64,000 nt of DNA from Macrosoma leucophasiata (GCA_036365455.1 JAWQUS010000032.1:16066001-16130000), one strand, 5' to 3'. Positions 1-10,638 are shown, numbered from the stretch's first letter. Program-made: numbers and translations. The notes: generated from the sequence alone by a model not told the origin.

Positions 1-513
1 TTAAATAATTTTTTGATTTGGTTTTTTTGGGTTAACACTAAATTGAGATTTTTTGGTGATTTTGAAGGTAAGTTGAGTTTTTGTAGTTTAGCACTAAAAA
101 TAGATGGTTTTGTAATATAGAATGTGTTTTATTTCACTAAATCCGGTTCACCCTTAATTCCTGGTTGGTTGGATCTTTTTCCAAATTTCGGTAGCGTGTG
201 CGCAGACATTTTTATGGTGGAAGGTAGATTGGTATAATTTTGGTGTGTGACAGGTAGTTTACTAAATTGCTACATTTGTGGCTCAAAATTAGATCCTACT
301 AATATTATTCAATAATGCTTCCTTTTTTATTTAAAAAAACGAATAACGACCAATTAACGAATAAGTATGTTAAAAATATCTACTGGTAAAAAATTGTAAA
401 AAGTAAGTATTCTTAGTAAGTATTGTAAATATTTTATCATACCTTAGTAGGTATTGTAGATATTTTATCATAATAAAATTTTGAACATAACTTCACGCCT
501 GTATACTACTAAC

Positions 514-640
514 GAATAGTCGGCACAAATATTTTTATGGACTACAGTTATTAATTACAAGTCTGGGGGTTTGTGTGTGTGTTATGTGTGTACGTCGGCA
601 GCCACGACCCAGGTTTAGTACATATCCTAATGGGCCACTG
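514..640 (+). mobile_element. SINE-D body fragment
   Basis: CGGCACAAATATTTTTATGG, TCTGGGGGTTTGTGTGTGTG, CAGCCACGACCCAGGTTTAG; the tRNA head is missing. Confidence 0.6.
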
Positions 641-961
641 GGAGAGTAAACTTTTTTTTAAATTATTTTGTAGAGACAAAAATTAAACGCAATTTTTGGG
701 TCCTTATTTTAAAAAGTATATATTTGGACACAAAAATGCCAGAATTCAAGAGTCCCTACAACACAAAATAAAACAGATTAAAAAAAAAAGGATTCCATTT
801 GCCAGAGTGACGATCACAGTAAGAACAGTTACTTAAATCGATTATTTTAAAATATTTTTGAAAATATTATGATTTTGAAACCCATAGTTAAAGGTACCAT
901 CATCTTTTTGTTGGACTACAATTTACATCACACACTGTATAGCTATATAATAATACGTAAT

Positions 962-1600
962 AATTGGCTGTTGGGGGGGAGGGCACCAAGGAGAGGCGAG
1001 TCACCTAGGATTCAATAATGTGAGATGTTGAATATAGGCAGGTGCAGTTCCCCCAGTTCACTCACCACCCAGTGCACCACCGCATTACCTAATATACTTG
1101 CCGCTAAATGGTAGTGTTTAGCACTATCGTGTTCCGGTCAGGTGGTAATGTACGGCCCTGTAATTTCCGGCACAGAGGCATAACACCTTAGGCCTCAGGA
1201 GTCGTAACGCATCTGCATTTTTACCTCGGTCTTTGTGTTGGTGTCTATAGGCTGCAGTCATCACTTAACATCAATGTGAACTGCATGCCTGTTTGCCACT
1301 TCCTTTACATAAAAAAAACTCACATAGCCCAAAGTTTGGCATATTTGTTTCATTACAATAGTCCCATGTATTCTGCGGGGTCTGTCTGTGTTTGTATTAA
1401 CTATTGATGCAGTCAGAGAGAGGTCTCGCCGAATATAACCCATTACAAAGTAGATCAAAATTCTCAAAATTGCCTCTACGTGTACCCCCATGGCCCCGCG
1501 CAAGCCTGACAAAAAGGGGTTTAAATTGGACCCCGTGCTGACGAGAGATACGTAATAATGTATTATCCGTCCGCGTAGTGGTGTAGCTAACAATGGGTGG
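962..1600 (+). mobile_element. Retroelement-derived repeat (copy 1), split by a SINE-A insertion
   Basis: Matches 32239-32618 in long blocks: AAGGAGAGGCGAGTCACC, GATGTTGAATATAGGCAGG, ATTCTGCGGGGTCTGTCTG, ACCCATTACAAAGTAG. The SINE-A copy at 1070-1318 lies between GTTCACTCAC and CTCACATAGCCC, duplicating CTCAC, whereas the other copy is uninterrupted. Parent element unknown; perhaps the 3' UTR of a LINE. Confidence 0.6.
1070..1318 (+). mobile_element. SINE-A copy, 5' truncated
   Basis: SINE-A is the commonest repeat here: a ~285-bp A-tailed element running CTGGTGGTAGAGCTCCAGTG to TGCCACTTCCATTACAT plus A-run. This copy starts inside at CACCACCGCATTACC and sits in the 962-1600 repeat, duplicating CTCAC. 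No convincing A/B box is seen, so its RNA origin is open. Confidence 0.8.
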
Positions 1601-1854
1601 CACCGTAGTATTCGTATACTCTTTAGGTGGCACCCGGAGCGGAAGAGCAAAAAAACAAAGGAAATACTCATCATTCTCTTGTATCTTATTTCTCCATTCT
1701 CCATCCTCCATCGTTGTGACCCCTATTTGAGCTGATTCGCTGTCTCTGGCTCCCCTTGGTATTTTACATTTTAATGCGAAAGTGAGTTTTGTATTGCGCT
1801 TTCACGTCTAAACAGCTCAAATTTTGGTTATTTAAAGAGAGGGTGTCACCCCCA

Positions 1855-1895
1855 AACGGGTGGCACTGCCAACTGAGCTACCGAAGTTCGCCCCG
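1855..1895 (-). mobile_element. tRNA-like A-box fragment
   Basis: On the -: TTCGGTAGCTCAGTTGGCAG. Same head type as in 18835-18995. Confidence 0.4.
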
Positions 1896-2031
1896 ATTTG
1901 TCAAATCTTCATTGCATTGCCTTATGGTGGCAGTAGCGACTTCTATTGCCAAAAATGCTAGTTTGCTTAAAAAAAAAAAGAAACCAGTAGATATTTCATT
2001 TTCTTCAATATCACTATTCAAATCCTTACAG

Positions 2032-2213
2032 ATGAACCTGTATTCGGCCAGACCCTCGAGAAGGCGTGCCCCTCGTCACCCACGGCTCCCAGGGTACCCA
2101 AATTCGTGGTGGCCTGCATTAATGAGATTGAAAGCAGTGAAGAGAACATGTGCACCGATGGCTTGTACCGTGCCAGTGGCAATCTGAGTCAAGTGCAGAA
2201 GATACGGCTGGAG
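2032..2213 (+). CDS. RhoGAP-domain protein, coding exon 1 of 4 visible (5' part of gene lies upstream)
   Basis: Encodes the start of a Rho GTPase-activating domain, which speeds GTP hydrolysis by Rho/Rac/Cdc42-type G proteins in the cytosol or at membranes. The exon opens after acceptor tccttacag in phase 2 and reads EPVFGQTLEKAC, then PRVPKFVVACINEIE, then DGLYRASGN. The Arg codon at 2169-2171 is the arginine finger of the G-x-x-R-x-S-G signature. It ends at gag|gtttgt in phase 0, in frame with the next exon. The four exons together give 205 residues, about one complete RhoGAP domain plus a short tail. The order and wording of the conserved blocks best resemble the ARHGAP12/15/27 group; this is recognition by eye. 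SH3/WW/PH regions expected in that group would be upstream and are not seen. The adjoining intron is full of SINEs. Confidence 0.92.
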
Positions 2214-2468
2214 GTTTGTTTTGGGTTAATCTTGGCTCTTTTGGGAGTTTTTGGGCGTATCTCACGGTTTTGTGCAAATGTTGGGTTCACACCTTGGATA
2301 ACTCGGTCATAACACCTAGAGGTAACATTGTTTTGGATGTAAAATTTCACGGTTTATACAAATCTAGGGTTCACGATTTAGGTCATAAAAGAAATTCCAT
2401 TGTAAATTTTCGGTTTGCACATATTTGTACAATTTTAGAATTCCAAGTGTAGGTTTGCAGTTCAAAAG

Positions 2469-2544
2469 GATGTTGAGTGATGACTGCAGCCTATAGATAT
2501 CTACACAAAAACCAGAGGTCTAAATGCAATTGCGTTGCCACCCC
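2469..2544 (-). mobile_element. SINE-A fragment (older type)
   Basis: TGATGACTGCAGCCTATAG, ACCAGAGGTC and TTGCGTTGCCACCCC. Head-to-head beside the full copy at 2557. Confidence 0.6.
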
Positions 2545-2556
2545 ACTACTGCTCTA

Positions 2557-2851
2557 CTGGTGGTAGAGCTCCAGTGACGGAGCACGCGGGCGTAGGCACC
2601 ACCGCATTACCTAATATACTTGCCGCTAAATGGTAGTGTTCAGCACTATCGTGTTCCGGTCAGGTGGTAATGTACGGCCCTGTAATTTCCGGCACAGAGG
2701 CATAACACCCTTAGGCCTCAGGAGTGGTAACGCATCTGCATTTTGACCTCTGGTCATTGTGTGGGTGTCTATAGGCTGTAGTCATCACTTAACATCAATG
2801 TGAACTGCATGCTTGTTTGCCACTTTTATTACATAAAAAAAAAAAAAAAAA
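2557..2851 (+). mobile_element. SINE-A, full copy in RhoGAP intron
   Basis: Complete from CTGGTGGTAGAGCTCC to an 18-base A-run. High similarity to other young copies. Confidence 0.85.
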
Positions 2852-2930
2852 CCCAGATACCTTAGTGTTTATGTCTCTGTGATTGTTATTCCGGGCCCAT
2901 CTCAAACAAAATAGTGGTAGTGTAAGTGGT

Positions 2931-2988
2931 ACTCAAGGGCGTAGACATCGCCTCATTACCTAATGAGGCGATGTCTACACCCTTGAGT
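2931..2988. repeat. Hairpin: 28-nt arms, 2-nt loop, one mismatch
   Basis: ACTCAAGGGCGTAGACATCG ... CGATGTCTACACCCTTGAGT. Confidence 0.8.
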
Positions 2989-3020
2989 CCCTACACTGGG
3001 ACCACCAGTAAATCATTGTT

Positions 3021-3194
3021 TTTATGTCAAGACGTGACAAATAAGCGTGCAGTGATGTAATTGATGGTAAGCAATACTGTAGCCTATAAACATCTATATG
3101 AAATCAGAGATTTCAATGTAGATGCGTTGCCACTTCTGTGGCCTAAGAAATTATGCCTCTGTGCCGGAATTACAGGGTTACATTACCACCATTT
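3021..3194 (-). mobile_element. SINE-A older copy, part 1 (interrupted by SINE-E)
   Basis: Diverged; runs from TTTTATGTCAAGACGTGACA to ATTACCACCATTT, where SINE-E is inserted. Continues at 3560. Confidence 0.7.
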
Positions 3195-3559
3195 GAAATG
3201 AAGCGCGCATGGCCCCGCGTCTGGTGTAGTTCGTAAGCGATCTACTCGGTTAAGCGACACGGGCGCGGTCGGGTGTGTGATGAGTGACTGCTAGTGGTAA
3301 ATTAAATTGCGCGTTTCTGTGCTTCGGAGGGCACGTTAAGCCGTAGGTCCCGGTTGCTATCGATAGATACCAGTCGCTAAACCTTTTCGGAGGCCTAATG
3401 GGTGGTTTGAAAACATCCGACAGCGGGTTGGCCGCTTATCCGTTTCTCCACCAACCCGCATTGGAGCAGCGTGGTGGAGTAAGCTCCAGGCCTCCCCCCA
3501 AAAGGGGAGAGACTCGTGCCCAGCAGTGGGACGTATAATGGGTTGCCTTTAGTATTATT
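3195..3559 (+). mobile_element. SINE-E inserted in SINE-A with 13-bp target duplication
   Basis: 365 bp from GAAATGAAGCGCGCATGGC to an ATT-rich tail, flanked by ATTACCACCATTT at 3182-3194 and 3560-3572. Internal landmarks: GCTTCGGAGGGCACGTTAAG, CAGCGGGTTGG, GCTCCAGGCCTCCCCCC, GACTCGTGCCCAGCAGTGGG. This is the most complete SINE-E in the window. Confidence 0.85.
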
Positions 3560-3631
3560 ATTACCACCATTTAGCGGCAAATAGATTGGGTAATACGGTA
3601 ATGCCTACGCCCGCAAACTCTACCACCAGTA
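3560..3631 (-). mobile_element. SINE-A older copy, part 2
   Basis: ATTTAGCGGCAAATAG to CTCTACCACCAGTA, the continuation of 3021-3194 after the SINE-E insert. Confidence 0.7.
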
Positions 3632-3743
3632 AAAAATATCTTGAGAAATAAACTAAAGCAATAAAAATCATCTAGAGTTGTCTAGACAGTCAAACAATAT
3701 GCGATATTGTTTCTGATATTCTAGGTCATTTTATAACTTGCAG

Positions 3744-3882
3744 GTCGACCAACAGAATCTATCGGTGATAGAGAACAACACAGATATCCACGTGCTGACC
3801 GGCTCCTTGAAGCTGTTCTTCAGAGAGCTGAAAGAACCTCTCATACCGTGCTCCATGTTCGACAGGGTCCTCGCCGCTTGCT
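3744..3882 (+). CDS. RhoGAP-domain protein, coding exon 2
   Basis: Acceptor ttataacttgcag, then VDQQNLSVIENN, then the block THVLTGSLKLFFRELKEP-like (here DIHVLTGSLKLFFRELKEPL), which carries the conserved Lys and Arg that contact the G protein. It ends in phase 1 at the strong donor gct tgc t|gtgagt. The intron that follows (3883-6047) has absorbed a SINE-like repeat, two MITEs, an old SINE-A copy and a truncated LINE. Confidence 0.93.
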
Positions 3883-3952
3883 GTGAGTACTAAAACTTCG
3901 CGGTGCTTACAAGTATTTCGCGATATTTCAGAACCTTGTGATATATTTTGTT

Positions 3953-4130
3953 ACTAGCTGTTGACCGCGGATTCGCCCGCGTGGATGTCGTTTAAAAAGT
4001 AGCCTATGTTTTTTCTCAAAAACAACTCTATCTCTGTACCAAATTTCATTAAAGTCGGTTCAGTCGTTTGGACGTGAAAGGTAACAGACAGACAGACAGA
4101 GTTACTTTCGCATTTATAATATTAGTAGGG
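3953..4130 (+). mobile_element. Interspersed repeat of the CTAGCTGTTGCCCGCG type
   Basis: CTAGCTGTTGACCGCGG, AAAGTAGCCTATGTT, CTCTGTACCAAATTTCATTA, GACAGACAGACAG and ATTATAATATTAGTAGGG-like end. Widespread in Lepidoptera by my recollection; parent class not certain. Confidence 0.65.
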
Positions 4131-4279
4131 ATTTTGACGTGACAACGTCTTAAATTAGGTTGCGGCTCGGAGTCAAAGTGTAACGCCCGGTAACGTAACG
4201 ATGAGTCACCGAATGAGAGAGAGGCCTGCCGGACCGGCGAATGCCTTTCTACCGAGAAAAGACGTTGTCACGTAAAATC
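4131..4279. mobile_element. M7 MITE
   Basis: Left ATTTTGACGTGACAACGTCT and the inverted right end GACGTTGTCACGTAAAAT, about 149 bp, GC-rich centre. Single copy in the window. Confidence 0.65.
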
Positions 4280-4321
4280 TTCGCCCGTAAAACCGACTTT
4301 ACAGGCAACCAGTTTTTTATA

Positions 4322-4569
4322 TAATGAAGGTGACAAACAAGCCTGCAGCTTACATTGATGTTAAGTGATTATTGCAGACATCTACGCAAAAACCAGAGGT
4401 CAAAATACAGTTGCGTTGCCACCTCGGAGACCTAACTCGATATATCTCTGTATTAGTTATTACATTATTCTAACCGGAACACAATAGTGCTGAACACTAC
4501 TATTTGGCGGCAGATAGATAAGATAATGCGGTGCCTACGCCCTCGAGCTCCAGCACTGGACCACCAGTT
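4322..4569 (-). mobile_element. SINE-A, older diverged copy
   Basis: AATGAAGGTGACAAACAAGC to ACTGGACCACCAG, with many differences from the young consensus. Confidence 0.7.
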
Positions 4570-4602
4570 TAGGAGAACTTTGCAATATAAGAACTCTGTT
4601 GG

Positions 4603-4734
4603 TGAGATTCACAGACCGCACTACGACTTTACTTTCGAGCAAAGTACGCTTCGAACTGTCAAATCCCATACATTTCTGACAGTTCTAAGCATACTTTGCT
4701 CAAAGTAAAGTCGTAGTACGGTCTATGAATCTCA
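4603..4734. mobile_element. M3 palindromic MITE, copy a
   Basis: Nearly perfect long inverted repeat (TGAGATTCACAGACCGCACT ... GGTCTATGAATCTCA) with a short centre. The TTGAA tail of the LINE at 4735 starts exactly at its edge. Confidence 0.8.
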
Positions 4735-5815
4735 ATTCAATTCAATTCAATTCAATAATTTATTTGCATTCTGCAATGGTAATGCGTTGGACAATAATAA
4801 TATAAGTATCTCATTACAGACCCATTTGGGCACAGCAAAGTTATATAATAGTTATAATAGGAGAGGAGAGGTTGTTCAAAGATATAGCAAATATTTTACA
4901 ATTTATCGTCAAAATATTCTTTTATATTATAATAACATTTTTTAACAAGCATGTTTTTTAGATTCTTAAGAAATATTTTATTTTTAATTTCGCATTTTAA
5001 CGATTCCGGTAATTTATTAAATGTTTTAATGGCCATAACATAGGGACTGGATGTATGTAAAGTGAGCCTGGAATTTGGTAACATTAGTCTGTTTTTATTA
5101 CGTATTGAATAATTGCTTTTAAATTCTTGTCGGTGTTTAAAAATGGTTGGATTTTTTTGAACAAATTTACAAATTTCGAAAATATATATAGAAGGTAAAG
5201 TCAGTATTTTGAGGTCTTGAAAATGGGGTCGGCAGCTTTCTGTTTCTTTAATTTTCATAAGAATACGAATAAGATTCTTTTGTTTTGTAAATAGAGAGGG
5301 TGCTTCGGTGCTATTTCCCCACAAAATAACACCATAGTTTAGCCATGCATTCGCGAACGCATAGTACATGGCAAGGGCGGTGTCTAGGTCAGTAGTTTTT
5401 CTTATTTGGCTAAGAGCATAAGTAAATCGGGATATTTTATTTGAGACAGTATTTATGTGTTTTTTCCAATTTATATTTTTATCAATTTCTATACCTAATA
5501 ATGTAGCATCATTTGCGATTTGGATGATGTTTCTCTTATATGTAAAATTAAACTGTAGTGGATGTTTTTGGGGTGGATGGAATATCAGCAATTTAGTTTT
5601 TGTGTAATTTATTTGTAGGTTGTGGTCTTGCATCCAATTGTTCACTGTGTCCATGGTATATGTTAATTTTTCGGTTAGGTTTATACTATTTTTACACATG
5701 GTTAATATTGAAATGTCATCTGCGAATAATACACTATTCATAAGCATAAGTGTACTTATGAACTCAATGGTATACGAAGAACAGTAGGAATAACGGGACT
5801 TCACACTGTTAAAAG
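4735..5815 (-). mobile_element. 5'-truncated non-LTR retrotransposon, reverse-transcriptase C-terminal half
   Basis: On the - strand a 302-codon frame (5804-4896) begins just before the reverse-transcriptase active site FADD (residues 27-30) and continues uninterrupted to the natural C terminus. The 3' tail is a simple repeat of TTGAA units (4735-4757). The endonuclease and first half of the RT are missing. This is a classic dead-on-arrival LINE copy, rather young because the frame is intact. It belongs to a different family from the 55-60 kb element. Its tail abuts the end of a MITE (4603-4734). Confidence 0.85.
4896..5804 (-). pseudogene. LINE ORF2 remnant (RT palm end, thumb, C-terminal domain)
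   Basis: Carries NSVLFADDISIL, then the conserved post-active-site blocks (NLQINYTKTKLLIFHPP; DATLLGIEIDKNINWKKHI; WLNYGVILWGN; SCRPHFQDLKILTLPSIYIFE) and a closing block FNKLPESLK. Only the last third of an ORF2 is present and nothing precedes the active site, so it is not functional. The first ~20 residues of the frame probably come from junction sequence. Confidence 0.85.
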
Positions 5816-6047
5816 TTTTTATAAATAGATATTATATTGTTGATCGTAACTCGAGTTACTACTACTATTAAGTATGTTTTTGGCTCAGCTTATGTAACTC
5901 AGAGGTTTTAACTCCTCGAACTCGGACACTTGAGCTCTACCACCACCATTAACCCTATAGGTACTTTTGTTTGCATAAAACCTCCGACTTAAGTATATGC
6001 TAGATGCAGAATGCCATTATGTAATTAAAACTTTTTTTTAATTTCAG

Positions 6048-6153
6048 CGATAAAACCAAGGGACGCGAGGATAAAAGAATTCAGAGACATCGTGCAGTCT
6101 CTCCCGCAATGTAATAGAGACACCCTCAAGTTCCTGTTGGAGCATTTGCTCAG
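6048..6153 (+). CDS. RhoGAP-domain protein, coding exon 3
   Basis: Acceptor ttttaatttcag. The exon completes a Ser codon across the junction and reads IKPRDARIKEFRDIVQSLPQ, then CNRDTLKFLLEHLLR. These are the helices before the final conserved block of the domain. It ends at ag|gtaaat in phase 2. Length and phase agree with both neighbours, with no stop or frameshift. Confidence 0.93.
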
Positions 6154-6529
6154 GTAAATATTATAAATTCTCATATTTTATTTTAGGCTATAAGATAATA
6201 ATATGAGAGTTGATTTTTGGGAAAATAAAAAAAAAATATGCAGGGACAGAACTTGCGACCGATAAAAAATAATTCGTCTTTAATTAGTTGAAAAAGCTTT
6301 AACAGTTAAAGATGGTAGCCAAATTGGACCATATCGTCGGAAGTAGGGCATGAAAAACGCGATGCTTTTGCAAAACTGAGTTTGCCGGTTGTAACTTTCA
6401 AAAACTATTAAAAAAAAAACACACTAAAAAATATTATTTCATTTATAACTGTCACACACACAACTTTAACAAATTTTCTCTACATCAAATAAAAGTTCCC
6501 CAAGTGTAACGCTTTTTCCCAAATTTCAG

Positions 6530-6722
6530 GGTAACACAGTACAGCGAGCGAAATCGTATGCACACAGCGAACCTAGCCATTGTCTTCGGCCCCACACTCC
6601 TATGGGCGCCAGCCGAACAAGCTCACAACATCGCTATAGACTGCATACAGCAAAACAATGTTGTAGATATACTTCTCACAGATTTCAAGGAAATATTCGA
6701 AGATAAGACGAAGAAGAAGTGA
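6530..6722 (+). CDS. RhoGAP-domain protein, terminal coding exon with stop
   Basis: Acceptor aaatttcag. The Arg codon is completed across the junction and followed by VTQYSERNRMHTANLAIVFG and PTLLWAP. The N-R-M...N-L-A-I-V-F-G-P-T-L block holds the conserved Asn that helps stabilise the catalytic loop. The protein ends ...LLTDFKEIFEDKTKKK and stops at TGA 6720-6722. The short basic tail after the last helix makes this a protein that ends with its RhoGAP domain, as in ARHGAP12/15/27. Confidence 0.93.
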
Positions 6723-8985
6723 ATTTTTAGGAGGGAAATTATTGGTTAAATTGCAGTTTTAGATCATCGCAGCCTACGAATAAGTGATTGGATTACTGTC
6801 TTACACAACACGTTGTGAAGTGTCAGTGGATTTGTCAAATAAAAGTTCTACATTCTTAGTATCAAAAATAATATTAATCTGAAGCTAAAATAAGAAAATC
6901 AAATAAGGCAATAATCCGTCGAATCGATGTATTTTAAACTACTACCTAATTTTAAATTATCGTCTTGAGATCACTATGATTTTTAAGGATTAAATTGTTG
7001 AAATTAATTTGATTTTAAGGTAAAAAAAAAGGTGGAAAATCACTCTAAACTCAAACAGACAGTTTCATCTGACAAACACTTGACTATTTCCAACTATAAA
7101 CAAGGTAAAGTTCTAATCATAACATTATTCATGAGCAAATAAGGTTTTTCTCAATATTATTCGAAGATTGGAACGTCATTCGATTTCTTGCGACAGCGAT
7201 ATCTTTAAAGCACGGAAATTGAGTTACATTCCAGTATTTCATCGTTAGTCTGCCAACAAGGGAGAACTATTTTCTATAGAAACTTAAATAGGAACATCTT
7301 TTTATTAAATTTACAGAAAAGTTTAAATGTTGGTATAAATATAACATAGGTAATAAATGTTCACCACCTTTTCTCTTTCAAAAACGTAAAATATGTTACA
7401 GTGTATCAATATTGCAGTGTCTTAAAATTATATGTACATAGTATTCAATAGTATGTTATGTCATTTCAACTTTCAAAAACTCATCATTCAAAATTCGTCA
7501 TTTCAAAAATATAAGAGCAGAAAACAGGAAAAAATTAAATGCGTAATTTTTTGTAGTTCAATGATCAATGTTAGTTAAATTATTATGAGAATTTAAAGTT
7601 ATCATGTGATTATCTATTGTAGGTTTTCCAAAGATGTCAAATATAATTTTGTATTCTATACTTAGATGTATATCTTATAAATTGAATGAGAGCAAAACTT
7701 TGATAGATAGTAAAATTATGTTAAAGACTATTTTTCTAATAAAAAAAATACTTATTTGTTATAAATCGACTATTATCGTCTTTACTTTGTATAAAGAAAT
7801 AGAAGCTGTATGTGTAAGTTCCTGTACCTCCTGCCTTGGATAATTAAAAATACACAAAAAATTACAGCTGTCATAGATTTTTCTAAATTTGGAACGTGTT
7901 GTGATTGAAGCAATATTGTATACGGAAAGACTGGCAGAGGCTCTAGATTATAATATATTCAATTTAATATGCAAAATACAGTTACAAGTAGTTAGAGGTT
8001 TATTAGTGTATCATGGTTTAGCAAATATGATTTGGACAAACCCGTTTGGCGGTATATTTATCTTTTGTCTTTTCAAAGAATCGTTTTTTTTAAATAATTT
8101 ATTAATGACCATAGATACATAGTCTTTCAGTAGTATACATATTGAATTTGACATTTCTTTAAATTAATGAATATCCATATGGAAGATGACGATGATTAAA
8201 TGCTTCCATGATGAGATGGTTCCAGTAAAGCGAACAGAGAATCGGATACTTTCTATGTTGCCGGTCGTTAATTAAAACATTGGTGCGGTATTACCACATT
8301 TTAAAATACAGATAAATTAAAAAGTCAAAATTTTTGACAGTAAAAAATGATCTCGTTTATAGATAATTGATATTTTAATAATGTTTTTAAAATTTTGATC
8401 ACTTTCTTAAATTTTTTCACCACACTGCCGTTCGTGTTTGTCTAATGAATGTTGCCAATTGAAAATTTTATCTTCGAGACATTGTTTTCGGGGCCAACTC
8501 TGTACATACGTCCTGTAGTGGCTTAAAGCCCGCTTGTTATGTGCCTTAAGCTGAATGTAAATATTGTTAGAATAAAATCGATTTATGTGATAATAATAAA
8601 CTAGATTCTTTTTCCTCTTTTAAAAAGTGCTTGTAAAAGTGACGGTCTAGTCTCTTTTTTTTCTTTATGCATAGGTTATTCGTGTACTAGGCATATTGCT
8701 TCGACAAGTCGTGTGAAAGACCTTTATTCAATTCGATGTAATTGCTTAGTAAGCGATTAGCCTTAGAAATTAAAAAAAAACTATGTAAGAAAAATAACAC
8801 CAATATGACATGTAATATTTTCTTACGCTAGAAACCAAAGTCTTATATTTTCGGCTGATAGAATATAATATATCACTAATGATATAACTTGTTGTGTAGT
8901 TATGTATAGTTATTTTAACGCAAATATTGCTTGAGAATAGACGATGAAGTTACATGAAATAAAAATTACTTATTCTAGACTTTCT
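6723..8985 (+). other. Probable long 3' UTR of the RhoGAP gene
   Basis: No repeat family of the window appears in this stretch, in contrast to both sides; repeats resume at 9013. It is AT-rich with no believable ORF. AATAAA signals lie at 6838-6843, 8571-8576 and 8958-8963, the last followed by a T-rich stretch. Three Pumilio-type motifs of the form TGTANATA lie at 7433-7440, 8511-8518 and 8556-8563. The absence of insertions suggests purifying selection on transcribed sequence. The UTR assignment is inference and the short form ending near 6860 is equally possible. Confidence 0.5.
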
Positions 8986-9012
8986 TTTTTTATTTTCACA
9001 TGTTAGGGCGTT

Positions 9013-9110
9013 TAGGGCACCTTCACAAAATTGCGATGCGATGCGATTTCGTCTGACTTATTGAAAGTATCGACAACTGAATCGCATCGCAGGTTTGTGT
9101 GGGTGCCCTA
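9013..9110. mobile_element. M5 short MITE, copy a
   Basis: Inverted ends TAGGGCACC...GGTGCCCTA with subterminal GCGATGCGATGCGA / TCGCATCGC. 98 bp. It lies just after the proposed end of the RhoGAP 3' UTR. Confidence 0.7.
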
Positions 9111-9135
9111 AAAATGTAATGTCAGTCCAGCCTAC

Positions 9136-9385
9136 AGTACTCAACAATTAATATTGCACATCGAGCCAGCGAAAGAGACGATCGGCTCGTTTCGACTACG
9201 TAGAGCATTATCTCTGTTGCACATTGCTTACGTAAGCACTGATAGTCCGGTATTGGTCAAAACTTGAACAAAATGGTCGGCAAACGTCAAGTAGGTACGG
9301 TGCGAAGGAGATAACGCTTTACAGACCCGATATAAGCCGAAGTCTCCTTCCTAGGCTCGATGTGCAATATTTATTGTTGAGCACT
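9136..9385 (+). mobile_element. M4 MITE, copy a
   Basis: Terminal inverted repeats of about 32 bp (AGTACTCAACAATTAATATT ... and the complement ending TTATTGTTGAGCACT), 250 bp, no coding content. Confidence 0.8.
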
Positions 9386-9561
9386 TACTTGAGCCTACTA
9401 AATACCTTATCCTACTACAGCAATCAGCTGTGATGGGTACCATTTTTTTGGTCTCACACATGCATCATACCGTTGTGTTATGTTGTCTTCTCTGTTTTTA
9501 TTATGTTTTTTTTTAATTATTATTATTATATTTTTAAATTTATTTAACGTATTTGATATTT

Positions 9562-9856
9562 ACGTAACTTCACGCCTGTAATCCCCGAAGGGATAGGCAG
9601 AGGCAAATGCATGCATTCAAGCATACATGCAAACACCTACGATTCGCCGGTTACATTTAGGCCCATGTGAGGCCTCAGGTAGCGAGCCTGTTGACACCTC
9701 CGGGCACATGGGAAATTACCAGAAAATGGAAAAATCCCGATAGAACCAGAGATAAAGGACTTTACACCATTATGTTTAATAACCCCCTACCCGGGAATCG
9801 AACCCGGGACCTCAGCGTAGTAGTCGTGGCCTGCTACCACTAGGCTACCGAGGCAG
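9562..9856 (-). mobile_element. SINE-C (tRNA-derived), full copy
   Basis: Read on the -: CTGCCTCGGTAGCCTAGTGG (A-box TAGCCTAGTGG), then GGTTCGATTCC (B-box), and a tRNA-unrelated body ending GGCGTGAAGTTACG. Flanked by GTATTTGATATTT (9549-9561) and GTATTTGGTATTT (9859-9871), a 13-bp target duplication with one difference. Confidence 0.88.
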
Positions 9857-9988
9857 TTGTATTTGGTATTTGAAATGAACAATTAACATATTTGATAAGT
9901 TAGCACTAAAAAAATCAATGAGATTTGTATTAAGTGCTGAGGTCTACATCAGGAAACAAAAATTATATAATATACCTTACCTATTTTA

Positions 9989-10274
9989 CTGGTGGTAGAG
10001 CTCCAGTGACGGAGCTCGCGGGCGTAGGCACCACCGCATTACCTTATATACTTGCCGCTAAAAGGTAGTGTTCAGCACTATCGTGTTCCGGTCAGGTGGT
10101 AATGTACGGCCCTGTAATTTCCGGCACAGAAGCATAACACCCAATGCCTCAGGAGTGGCAGCGCATCTGCATTTTGTCCTCTGGTCATTGCGTGGGTGTT
10201 TATAGGCTGCAGTCATCACTTAACATCAATGTGAACTGCAAGCTTGTTTGCCACTTTTATTATATTAAAAAAAA
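9989..10274 (+). mobile_element. SINE-A, full copy
   Basis: CTGGTGGTAGAGCTCCAGTG to TTATATTAAAAAAAA. Near consensus. Confidence 0.85.
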
Positions 10275-10330
10275 TACCTATCAACATTTAGATCTAGTCA
10301 AAGTAAGTACATTTTCGAAATTCGTGTTTC

Positions 10331-10430
10331 CCTCTGTACCGGATATAATTATCTAACCGGAACACGATAGTGCTGAACTACCATTTAGCGACAAGTAGAT
10401 TAAGGAATGCGGCGGTGCCTACGAAGCACT
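10331..10430 (-). mobile_element. SINE-A fragment
   Basis: CCTCTGTACCGGATATAATT to GGTGCCTACGAAGC; old copy, deleted on both sides. Confidence 0.55.
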
Positions 10431-10503
10431 CAAGTTTTCAATATATCACTCGAAAGATGTCCACTGCTGGACCAAAACCTCCCCATAAGGGAGATATACC
10501 ATA

Positions 10504-10638
10504 ATCCTTAGGCCTCAGGTGTGGTAATGCATCTGCATTTTGACATTTGAGCTTTGTGGGAGTGTGGAAAGGCTGCAGTCATCGCTTAACTTCAATGTGA
10601 ACGGCACGCTTGTTAGCCAATTTCATTACATAAAAAAA
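10504..10638 (+). mobile_element. SINE-A 3' half
   Basis: TTAGGCCTCAGGTGTGG to TTTCATTACATAAAAAAA. Confidence 0.65.

Noticed and set aside
1261..1711. Two overlapping - strand ORFs (147 and 104 codons)
   Set aside because: They run through SINE-A and the repeated retroelement fragment; translations of repeats.
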